Shown here one piece after another: positions 26,901-38,900 of a stretch of 64,000 nt of DNA; positions within the stretch are counted from its first letter, which is position 1; each line of letters opens with the position of its first letter. Both the position numbers and the translations under genes were made by a program. The DNA is from Todiramphus chloris collaris. Lineage: Eukaryota > Chordata > Aves > Coraciiformes > Alcedinidae. Location of the stretch: assembly GCA_025345505.1 (NCBI GenBank), contig JANVCC010000076.1, positions 11,851,832 through 11,915,831 of the forward strand, written 5' to 3'. The notes beneath the pieces were generated by a model, which had not been told where the DNA came from, ran no database searches, and saw nothing but the letters and a program-made list of their open reading frames with translations.

Positions 26901-29900
26901 TGTAGGGTATTGTAAAAATATATCTAGAATTGCAAAATACATGGTTTTCTTCTAATGCCAACTGCAGTACAGTGGTCGAAGCTTGTCTTTGCCACTTGGA
27001 GATGTTATTTCAGCCATCTCGCATGAGTTAAGATTGAGTAATAAATTCTTCCTCAACGTTAAAGGCAGTAAAAGTGACAGCAGTCATTGCAAGTAAAAAA
27101 CCAAAAACCAAACCAACCTGGCATGGAGGATATTCTCATGGGGAAGCAGCCATTCTAGAGGAGAGATTCTCTCTTCCTCCAGAAGAAAGGCTTATGTGCC
27201 ATGATGTGTGTGTGTGTGCAAACTTGGGTAGACGTGATGCTGCTAGATTCCCTGAAGACTGCAGTAGTTGACAAAGGCATGGAGAGTGCAAGCTTTCAAT
27301 AGTTTATTTATCCAGATTTTCATAAGGCAAACACAAAATGCTCCTCGTAACATCAAGGTTAACCTGCTGCGTAAGTTTAATTCTTTCTGCCCGCCAAAGA
27401 GAGATGTCAGGGAGCTAATAAATTTTTTTCTGACCATTTTATAGAAGGGTTTGTCTGACAGTTTGTCTGAAGTGTATAAATGGTACAGACTTTGCTCCGA
27501 GTTGTCGGCCAGCTTCTACCTGGAAACAACTAAATATTTTCCGTGTTCACTGTAGTATAAACACTTCCCCAATTTCAAACTTCTTGTTCTTCCACTAAGA
27601 GGAATATTGATTTATATTATTGATTAGAACATCATTGGGCGTTTGCTATATTTTTCACAGTAGCCATGCTTTTGTTACCTTGTGCCTTTGCACAGGACAA
27701 CAGTCTCAGGAATAGTCACATACTGACTGAAGTAAATGACTTGTGCGTGGATGGTTGTTAATACTTATGGGGCTGGTCTTAGATGTTGCCTGTCAGCAAC
27801 ATCTGCCTGCTAAACCATCTTTTTAGAATGTCCAGTTGCTGGTAATTTTTATCTCTTAGACTTCTACCTTTAAAAAGGTGATCTGAACATGTTTAGACAA
27901 ACTATACTTTCAAAAATTATTAACCTGCCAGATTATAATGTGCAGTGCAGCAATTTTGGTGTCAGCTTTTTTACTTCTGCTCTCTTTGTTTATTTTTATC
28001 CTGTAGCAAGAGGTGCAAAGGGTTCCAATGGATATGATTTAAAACCAGAAATATCCAGATAGCTGCCCTTTTGAATCTCCAACAGCATGATCTCACAGGC
28101 ATGGCTACTAGTCCAGTTCAGGGACAGATAATTTTCTAAAACTAATACTTACATGACTGCATGTAAATAAATTTTGGGAAAACATCTGGACTGTACTGAA
28201 TATCAAGAAAATGTCATGCTATATGTAGTATGTACTTGAGAGTGTCATTTTTCATTGTAGATGCTTTAAAAATCAATAATTCTGATGTGCATAAACTGAA
28301 ATTTTCAGCTTGACAAACTTTTGTGAAAAATTATATCGGGGTATACAGACAGAATGAGAAAATAGTTCTGGGTTTATAGTTTTTTTTCATTCATCTTAAA
28401 ATCTTGAGGCTGAATGCTGAAAAGGTAATGTTGATTAGCTGCTAGATTTTGTGGGTTGCAAGTTTGGGGTTTGGTTTATGTTTTTTTTATTTTTGCTTGG
28501 GTTTTTTTTTTGTTGGTACACTCAGCTATTATGTTCTGTTACATTCAAATCAATTTGAAAATGTGTTATGCATACAGATGTATTTAATGTTCCAAAAACT
28601 TAGTACTAAGTACTAGATTCTTTGGGGGGTCTTTTGCTAATGCTGGGAATTGTCCCTGCTCCCAGAAGGGAAACAGTAATGAAGAAGTGAAATAAAGATT
28701 AGACTATCCTGGCTAATGGAGAGGGTCTAAAATGAGTTGCATCAGTTTTACACAAAATTCATCAAAACAGTGATAATTTACAAAATGGTTTAATGGGTTT
28801 TCTTTTGTGTTTCATGGCGAAGACTATTGTTCAGAAAACATCAGAAAGGTTATTTAAACTAAAGAGCCTTGTCAGTGAACTATTGAGTAGCTATTTTTAT
28901 AAATGTAATGATTCACTTGGAAAAGTGTATGTCTACAAATAATTCTAAGCCTGGTCTAGGTGCCACCAAAATCAATAGGGTACAGGTCAAGCCTATAGAG
29001 AGAGTAGGTTTTTAATCACTTCTAGATCCAATATGTTCAGTTTGCAATTAAGAGGATGTTTTCTAGCTACTGACCGTGAAATATGCACCTGGCATCAGAA
29101 GGACAAGCTGTGCTTTTTATGGTTTATGCATCAATACCATTAACAAAGATCTGCAATTAGAAAGAAGTCATTCTGTTGAAGTTGGACTAGTGTCTCCGCC
29201 CACACTTATGTTAGCCCTAGGGGGTTAAACTAAGCTTTCTTCGGAGTGAACCAGGCACTTGCTTCAAAGTACATAGAAAAAATAATAAGATTTAAAAGTA
29301 AGCACTCCTTTTCTTACTTGGGCCAGTATTTTCAAGAAATATGACAGGAAACAGACAATGGATGTTCATGTTCATAATTTGTGGTCTGCTACTAATAAAG
29401 GTATAACCACAAACCAACTTTTTTTTTTATTTCTAATTTCTCCCTCTTCCTCCTCCATCAGAGAGTACCATAACGTATATAGATGTGCATCTGTAATGAA
29501 ACGCATTTATTCGAGTAATTGCATCAAGCTAAGTTATTTTTCTTGTGCTTTGCCTCCTGTATATGCTGTTCTTCAAATAGCTTGTCACTCAGTTGGAAGA
29601 TTGGCAAATAAAATTACCTGTTCGAGAGCTACACTAAGAGACAAAGCAAAATGCTTTACCAAAACTAAGCATAACTTTATTCCTAATTCTTTCTTAAAAA
29701 TTATAAATGTACTTTTATGCAATCATAGTTACACATAGCAACAGTAAACAAATTTTAACTGTTAAGTGAAATTAAAAAAGGAACAGGGCATACTAGTGAG
29801 TGGAATTACAAATGTATACTTGATCACTAATGCTCCAAGCTCCTTCAGTAATCACAGCAAGTGAGAAGGAATGCAAGTTTAAGTAGTATTTCTGCTCCTT

Positions 29901-32900
29901 TATCTTCATCCCTTCCAGTTTTCTTTTATCTGGAAAATTGCAGAAAGCTTGTTTGTGGTTCAGTTATTGAAAACACTGGTCCTTTAATGGAGGAAATACT
30001 TGCAGAGCAGAATCTGACTGTGATTACCAGAGGCCACAATGTGGTAGTTTAAGGGCATTCCCTGACAAAAGTAGGTTAAAGAATTTTCACCTTGGCCCTT
30101 AATTTCTGTGCTGCAGTTCACCAGTGTTAACAGCAAGTTGTCAACTCGAGTTAGGAGCTGATGGTTTATGTATCCTTGTCTTGTGGTGGACTCTCCTGAG
30201 GTCTTTGAAATCTCTCCACCAAACAGCCTGTCTGATGAAGTCTCACTACCTACTTCAGAAGGCTTTCATACGTGTGTTACTCAGTCACGCATCTCCCAGA
30301 ATTGTCTGTCTTGTGGTAGTTGCCCTGAAGAACAAAGGGGAGTCCTAGGAGCACACCAGACAGATTTTTCAAAGAACATCTTCCTAAACTCTACAGTTTG
30401 TTGACCTGTGTAGAAGATGGCTTGGAAATAACTGAATGAGGGAGGAACACAGGTAGGTAAATGGGTGAGCAGCTTCTGGCACTTGGAAAGAGAGAATATA
30501 ACAGCCATGGAGAATAATGTAAGAAATATGCAAGCTGGAGCATAAGAGGTTCTGCAGAAACATAAGGAAAAACTTTTTCACCTTGAGGGTGACAGAGCTC
30601 TGGAGCAGGCTGCCCAGAGGATTTGTGGAGTCTCCTTCTCTGGAGACATTTAAAACCCACCTGGACACATTCCTGTGTGACCTGCTCTAGGTGGTCCTGC
30701 TCTGGCAGGGGGGGTTGGACTAGATGATCTTTCGAGGTCCCTTCCAACCCTTAACATCCTGTGATTCTGTGAATAATGAGTGAAGGACCACCAGGGCAAG
30801 CCAATGCAACCTAAAATGCATCTGCTTATATGTTCCTATGGCACAAAGCATGAAGTGAATTGTGGGGCTTTTGACTGAGGCTGGGAAGGTGAAGTTCAAT
30901 AGGGTTGTTTGGCTTTCAGTGTAGGACTGCTTAGGAACTGCTTAGGAATGGTAGATGCCTGATAAAATTTGTCATGTAGAAAATGTCTACTTGTGACTAC
31001 ACTTAGGATACTCTTTGATTTAGAAATTCATTGGTAGCAATCCCTTTGGCCATGTTTTAAAGCCTTGAAGAGAGCATCAACTGGAAGTAATCTATAGATC
31101 ATTTCTATATGAAACAAAAAGACTTTGTAGAGTAATTATTTTGCTTCTCTCTCCCAGTACTGGACCCACTTTGATACCAATCACTCAGGCTGTTTTGAGA
31201 AAGTTATGGTGACATTCAAAGGATTTTTTTTTTTAAATACTGGTTTATATCTTTTAATGGCTTCCATATGCTAAATGAATCCTGGAAGGGTATTGTGGAT
31301 GTTTAATTCCTTGTGTTCTGTGCTAAGTTGCAGTACTGTCAAGTGTAGTCTTCCCTGGCTTTGTTTAAGAAAATGAGCTGCCCATCTCACATATATTATG
31401 GGATGGTAAGTTATGTTTTCATTATGGGTTTATGTATGGACTGTGTATTATCACTGTATATTCCTAATACAGATACTTTATTTTCTGCTATTTAACCACA
31501 GCCATTTTGCAGGGCAGGTTGTATGAGTGCAAGACTAATCTTGCTGCTGGTGGTGTATGAGAGAATTTCCAATGTTTTTTCTTCCTTCCTCACTTTAACA
31601 TCTTCTAAGCTAGTTTCACTGAAAAGAGCAGGAGACCAGAAAAAAAAATCTGGAATGGGGAACCAACTTAGAAACACCTAGAAGAGCACAGAGGTTTTGT
31701 CTTTGCCACTGTAAGAGACCTTTGTAGATTGGGAGAAGTATGTCTTTGCTGTTTGACTCAGTCCTGCATCATACTGTGGTAAGGAAAGTAGGGAAATACA
31801 ATCCTGGTGAAACTGCAGTAGTGTGAATCTCAGACTACTTTGTCATTATACTCAAGGTGTATTCATTAGTGATTATCAGAAAGGGAGGTAGACTTGATGA
31901 CTTGCTGTAATAGGGTCTCTTGCATCTGTGCATCTGCTCAGCATTGCTATTAATGAGCTGGATAATAGAATAGAAGATATGCTTTTGTTACATTTGCAGG
32001 TGATGAAAGTAAGAGAGACTGCATGGTCTAAGGACATGGTGAGATTTCAAAATGTGTGACAAATTGCAAAGATAGTCTAAAATACACCTAAGAAAATTCC
32101 ACAGTGGCAAGTGCAAGGATGTTTATGCATTAAAGGATAGTGTGTTACAGAGCAGTTGATTGCAGGGGGAGGATTTGAAGAAGATGTCGTGGTTATAGTA
32201 GTCTACACGTGGAATATAAGACATTTGTGTTTAAAAAGCACAATCTCCATATTAGGATACAGAAACAGAAGTATAACCAGCAATGAGAGGTATGAAATAA
32301 TCTTTCTACTCAAGCTAGTATTGGTGAGGGTTTAGCTGTAACATTGTGTCACTGTTGGATATCCTGTCTGAGAGGTATATAACTAACTAGGGAGAATTCA
32401 GACTAGAGCAAAAAGACCAGGCATCAAGCAATTGCATTCTAAGAGAAAAAATTTTACAAAAATAGGGCTCAAAAGAAGATTGCCCCTGGTGGGTTTCACA
32501 TATCTGTATCTCATTCAAAAAAAAAGAGAAGAGTAGCCCATTGCTCAGGTTCATGGAGAACTTGGCAAAAAGTAATAGCCTTAAATTGCAGGGGGAGCGG
32601 AATATTAGATGAAAAACTGTTTTTATGGTAGCAATAATCAAAAATAGAATTAGATTGTCTGGGAAGGCTGTAAAAACTCCAATGCTGGAAGGCTTAAAAA
32701 CAGGCTACAGAAACCTCAGAAATGGTGTTGTTAAGGTTGGCTGCTCATTGAATCATGGGTACAGAGACCAGAGCACCTCCTGCGATGCCTTCTGGACTCT
32801 AGTCAGCAACTCCTGTGACATGAGGCATGCAGCAGGGTGACACCCAGAGCTGGTCCAAAAACCATAGTGCTCTGGGATGGGCCTCCTTGCAAAACGCAGT

Positions 32901-35900
32901 TCAGCAGCACAGGAGTTTGCAACTTCCTTTACTTATGCTATAGGTATATGGAGTTCATTAGTAAATGAAGTGAGGAGGGGGGGAGTTGTCCACTGAAAGG
33001 GAAACAAAGTGTGGTTAGGGAGCCCCGAATCAGAAAGCTGATATGCTTGTTTCCCTTTTGTAAGCACCACATTGTGTCCCTCTCTTCTTTGGATGAGAAC
33101 AGATGCATTTCAGTTACGCAACTAAGATTTCAGCGTGGACTTTCAGGTAGAGCTCTTGAGAGGTAAATGGTCTTTTTCTGTGGATGCGTGAGTTTAGTAA
33201 ACTTAAGTGCAAGAACGTGTAGTTTTGCATAGAGGAATCTTTTGGTAGCAGTGCTGACAAATTCTGTTGGACATTTTTCAAAGAGACACTGTGTACATCC
33301 TGATGAAATTTGACAGTGTGACCTTTTTGTATGGGACAGAGGGAGCTTTTGCTGATGAGACTTGACACTTTTTTCAAATACACTAGCAAAGATCCCAGAC
33401 GCTTTAAAAGCATATTCGCAGAGATGTGGATCAGTTTATTAGTAGCTTTACTATGCAATGCAGTGTCTCAGCACGTAGACAAGGCTGACACTGTCATGTA
33501 TTTGTTCGGGTTTATTTTCAAGCGTATATATTTATGTACACACAGCTGCAGCAGAAATACTAATTTAATTCATTCGTAGAAAAATACTCAAGATCTTTTG
33601 AAATATCACAAATGGCTTATATTGCGTCCTATACTTTTTCAAAATAGTTGTAGATCAGTAGGTAGGTTTCATAATTGTCAATGCTTTTTCTTGTAGTTCT
33701 GAAACTTAATTCAGAGACTAAATGTAAAAAGAGATACTAATTTTTATTATTTAGTAAGACATCAGTATACATAGTTCTACTGAATTTGTGATGTCATTTA
33801 AATGACAAATCATATTTATGCATTGACTTGAATTTATTAATGAATTCTGAAGCATTGCGACCTGTTGATTAATATTGTAGGGATGTTAAATGGGATACTG
33901 GAGTATGGGGGAAGAATGATGTGTTATTTTGGATTCAAAGGAGTTGACAGAATTCTGATGTGCTGTCACTCTTCCATACAAGAGCTCTTTATTCTGCTTG
34001 TAAGAGGAAATGGGGGGAGGTAAAGAAAAAATAAAATATAGTGTGGTGAAACAAACAAAAACAGATAGGTAGATAGATATCTTGCATCATTGTAAGTTAC
34101 CCTACTGACAATGTTATAGACTACATAGTCTCAAGAATACTCAAATATGGACTTGAAAGAAGCCCCTTGATGACATCATTGCCTTGAAGTCTCTACTGTC
34201 TCTTGCTTGGGGTCTCTGGTATCAGTTTGTGGATGGACACGTCCGTAGAAGTTAACTAGGCAATTGCCTTCTGTACTGTCTGTGGAAGACAAGTGTGTAG
34301 CTTCTATGTTCACCTTCTACCCTGGCCCTTAGAGACAGGCTCTTTGTTTTCATGAGATGTTTTCACTACTGGGAAAGGTTTTGGAAACTGTGCATCACAA
34401 GGTGTTAGAATGATGCTTCTCCACAAGAGGCAGGGAAACACAGATCTGTTACAGTGTGATGATAGCAAGGTAAATAATGTTTCTGAAAAGTAAGGGCAAC
34501 CTGTGAGCAGGAGAATGGATGACTCTGCAGGAGGCGATGGATAATCTGAGTCATTGGAGATTCAAGTTCACATACTGTTCTTACAGTAGTTGCCGTCTTT
34601 CATATTTAAATTCAGCCTAAGTGGCTGCAGAATTATTACTGGAATTTAAATCCACCTAATGCAAAACCCTGACCAGTTTCATGAGACAGATTGGGAATCT
34701 GTGGTCTAAATAATCCTCACTGGCCCCTGAGAACAGTTGCAGCCGTTCTCTTCATTTCATGAAGAAAAACCATGATTCCCACTGTAAAACTACTCCCTCA
34801 CCCAAATGCTGAAGACTGCAGTTGTATTTTGCATGTATCTGCTAACAGTCACACAGGTTGATGGGTGACTGTCTCCTTGAAAAGGTGCTAGTTCCCTCTG
34901 TGGTCATACACCTTTTAAGTGAGGAAATCCAGACAATTTTCTTGTGGCATTAGTTTTGTGGGAGGTCAAAACCAGCAGCAAATTGCACTAGTTTATAAAT
35001 ATGACTAGCTTTTGTTACTCTGTTCCCGGACCTGAAAATTTTGTTTAAACATGTAAACATCGCTTTAAAATAATCAAAGTAGTCCTGAAAATGCCAGAGT
35101 AGAATCTAGATAGTAAAGAAAGCTACAGCTCTTTCTTTGTTTCCAAGTCTGTAGGTGGTTATGAGCTGGTTCTAGCTGCTGAGACTTTTTCAGTACAGAT
35201 ATTGAAGCTAAAATATGTTACCTTTACAGTCTGATTTTTGAACACTGTTTAGTGATTGCTTCCTTAGTATTCCTTTAGTAACATGTGCAGGACTTAAAGC
35301 TTTTAGAAAGAACCTGGAAGTAGGTTTGGAAAATATTTGTGAGGAGATGGTGGTGTTGCTATCCCAATTGTTTTTCACTCATGGAAGCGTCTGAAGTCTG
35401 ATAGAAAGACTAACAGTATCCTGGAGTACATATACTGTGTTGATGAGGCATGTAGTAGTCATCTTCCTCTCATGTGGAAATATTCAAGGATTCAAAAGGT
35501 TTTACAAACAGGACCTGTAATTCCCACCATTCCCCCCAAGCCCTTCCAAGAAAAAAGTGAGGAGATCTGGAGGAAGGAGGGAGAGAAGAAAGAGGAGGCA
35601 GTAGTTCTGCAGTATGCCAAGAATGACTGTAGGGCTCCCTGAGTCACATCAGAAACAATGTGGCCTTACTGTGCTAAGATTTGAGCCAATATTTGCCAGA
35701 TTTGTTCAGTGATATAGCTATGTTAAGGTTTTGTGCTGCTGTCCTTCACTCCTGACCAGGTGCTGTCCATTTGCTTTAGAAGGCTTCTTACTGCACCTCC
35801 TTCAGCTGTCAGCATGCCCTTTCATCAGCTCTGTCTCCTGAATCTCTATGGATTGCTGGTATGGTGCATTAAAAAGCATGTTTTCAACCCTTCCTCCCTC

Positions 35901-38900
35901 CCTTTCTGTTAAGCAGTCACTGCTGCTGGACCTTCCCTTCCCTACCATTGCTTTCCTCTAAGGGTATACAGGTGATTGTCCCTGTGAAAAGGACAATCGT
36001 AGATGCCTAGGAACAATGGTTCAGTTCCCAGAATCTGGGCATTTTGAGTTCCCTGCAGTTCTCTAGAGTTACCTGGTAAGACAGGACTTCCATGAGGATT
36101 GGTGTGCCTCAGCCAAGGGAATGACTGCTATCCTGCAGGCATGGGAGCAGCAATGTCTATTGATGCAGTGTCACACAAATGGCTAAAATAAACATGTAAT
36201 GTCCAGAACCAATGGATTGCTCTGTTGCTTCCACACACCAGTTGTATATATTGTCAGCCTCTGTGCGTGTGTATAGATATAAAGTACTCTAATTTATAGT
36301 AGAGGGCCTAATAGGGCTAATAAGAACATCTAGGAGTACCTGGAATGTATGTTGCCTCCTGTATTGCTCATCTCTTCTGCACGTTTGGCGTTTCTGTAAT
36401 CTTTGCACAGCTTGTATACTGGAGCACTCTGTAGTAGCTGCCAAAAATCAAGTTCTGATTGAGCAGGAGGATCAACAGGACTCCAACCAAGCTTGGTACC
36501 CAATGGTTGTGGTGGTTTTGGCAATTACCCAGTTGCTCTCTGTGCTGAGTTTCTCCTTTTTACAGTTCACACTGTTTGTATCCTCATTCTTCTTTGGTGT
36601 ATGGATTTTTAAGCTCCCGTGCTATTGTCTTCATTAGAGTTTAAATTTTCTTTTTCAGAACAGTCTAAAATCCGGGAGGCCAATGGCTGTGTGATCCTGT
36701 GGAGTTAGAGATTAGGCAATCAGAAGCAGCATGACTTGGAATTACATGAGTACATCACATGGGTGTGTCTGGGGGATGTCTGTTTTTCTACTCCTTTCCT
36801 TCACTCTCCATGGGCATACACGTACAGATGATGCAAACAATGAAGTCCCAACAAGCAACTGTAAAAGGTTTCTAGAAATTAGACAAGGTGCAGATTCCTT
36901 CATTTCTGTTGGTACTTCTGATGGGCTTAGGGGCTTCTGGAAGATTCTGGTGATGATGCAGATGCACCTGATGTCTTCAGGTGCTGTGCTGTGCTCCAAA
37001 ACTACCAATACCTGTCTCTGCTTCCTCTTCCAGGCATGGTGTTGATACAGCAGGCAGACAGCATCCTGCAATGGAATCATAGGCACGAGTCAAATCTGAT
37101 GCCAAGAGACTTAAATCTTGCCTTCAGATAGCTAACTGCTTAGCCCATAGGCATGAGGCAACAAGGCAACAGCTGAGGTGATGAGACAGTAGTTTCTGGA
37201 GATGGATGAGGTGTGTTCCCCACACCCCTCCCCCTGCCACCCAAAATTAAAAAAACAAAAAGATAAATCTTAGGGGGAAATTTAAGTGAAGGAATTAGTG
37301 GTTAAGCAGATTGCATGCCATCCTGCAGCAGTGGCAGTGACAGTCTGACTTGATGGATGACAAGAGACAGTGCAAGCTGTCTTGTTTGCATGAGCGTGCT
37401 CAGGCTGGGCACGAGGAACAGGCGGGTGTCCTGCAGCTTGCCAAGCTAGCTGGCATTGCTCTGGGTACAATGTGTCTGATGGTCTAAAGCAGCTTTCAAC
37501 GTGGCAGAGTGTATCTGTACCTCCATCCCTATGGTGCTGTCATCTACATGGAAGTGTAGGCCACCTAGTGTAAGTGGGGAAATCGCAAGCAGCCTCTTAG
37601 ACATGTGTTTCCTGGAGATGCCATGTGCCTGAGGCTTTACAAGTGGCTTGTTTTCCCCAACTCTGAGCCCTCTGGCAGCAGAGTAATGTGAGGAATATGT
37701 GTTCCCAGCCTCTGGAGGCCTCTTCTTTGATATTCAGCCAGATTGTTTGAATGCCACCTTGCCCATCCTGAAGTTCTGCCTCCNNNNNNNNNNNNNNNNN
37801 NNNNNNNNNNNNNNNNNNNNNNNNNNNNNNNNNNNNNNNNNNNNNNNNNNNNNNNNNNNNNNNNNNNNNNNNNNNNNNNNNNNTCATTGAACGTGCTGCC
37901 CACTGTGGGATTTCCCCGTTACAGCTTCCTGCTCTTGTTACCATGATTTCATTTCTAGCCACAGCTCAGTTAGAGGCAGCCACTGTCATTCTAACCACTC
38001 TTCTTGCTCAGTCTGTATCTGTTGGTCACACCAGCCTTTTCTTTGGCAGATGTAAGAAGTCATATTTAAAAACACATGATCACATACATATTTTAACATG
38101 CATGAGCAAGGTTTGAAGGGTGGCAGTGCACCAAGCTGCCACTATTTGTTGGTTGTTTTTTTCTTCATGGACTGTACCATGTGGTGATCACTGGGCTTTA
38201 AATACAGGGCTATGCTCTGAAAGCTGCAGGAACTTAGAGCTGCTGTGATGCAGAAGTGCAGTGCTCAGCTGGTTGACTGCTTCTAGCAAAGCAGAGCCTT
38301 CTGCTGCGACCAAGCAGGTGCCAGCAGGATGCTGTCACCTTGCAGCTCTGGATCCACGGAGTTTAACAGTATCCTACTTTGCCTGCTTCATTTCAGACTT
38401 CATTACGTGGAAGCTTTCTGGTTTTACTCCAGAGTTTCAGAAAAATGCTGAGGGAAGTGTGATAGCTAACACCTTTAAAATCTTTACCAGGGAAAGCCCT
38501 TACTCTGCAGACTTGCTGTATGTACCATTAGGAAAAGTGCTATTCAAAATGCTATTGGCTGTCAGTATGTTGTCAGTGCTGCCAGTCATGGAACTGAACA
38601 AGTCAGGGTGGCAACAGTCAGCAAAGGAAATAATGAATCTCTCTCTTAAGCTAGGAATAACCTGAATTTCTGGTACATGCAAACAAGCAAAAATGCCATT
38701 TTCTCATCCACTCCCTTTTTTTCCCCCATCTTTTTGGCTTTTCTTCATGCTATGCCCAAACTTTCTAATTGTAGGCCAGTTCTGGAAACTGCACTGGTTT
38801 TGAAACATACTTTTTACTCTGATTAAACCATTTTTCAGATCGCTTACTGAAGTATTAAGTATAGCATAATGAGTGCTTAGCTTCCTTTGTACTAGCAGAT

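Noticed and set aside
35973-35998. 8-bp perfect hairpin (GATTGTCC ... GGACAATC)
   Set aside because: Stems this short are expected many times in 64 kb; no other RNA-gene feature is present.
36330-36524. Minus-strand frame with protein-like composition ([20 protein letters not shown])
   Set aside because: It looked like a possible retrocopy, but I could not match it to any protein and it is only 64 codons. A protein search would settle it.
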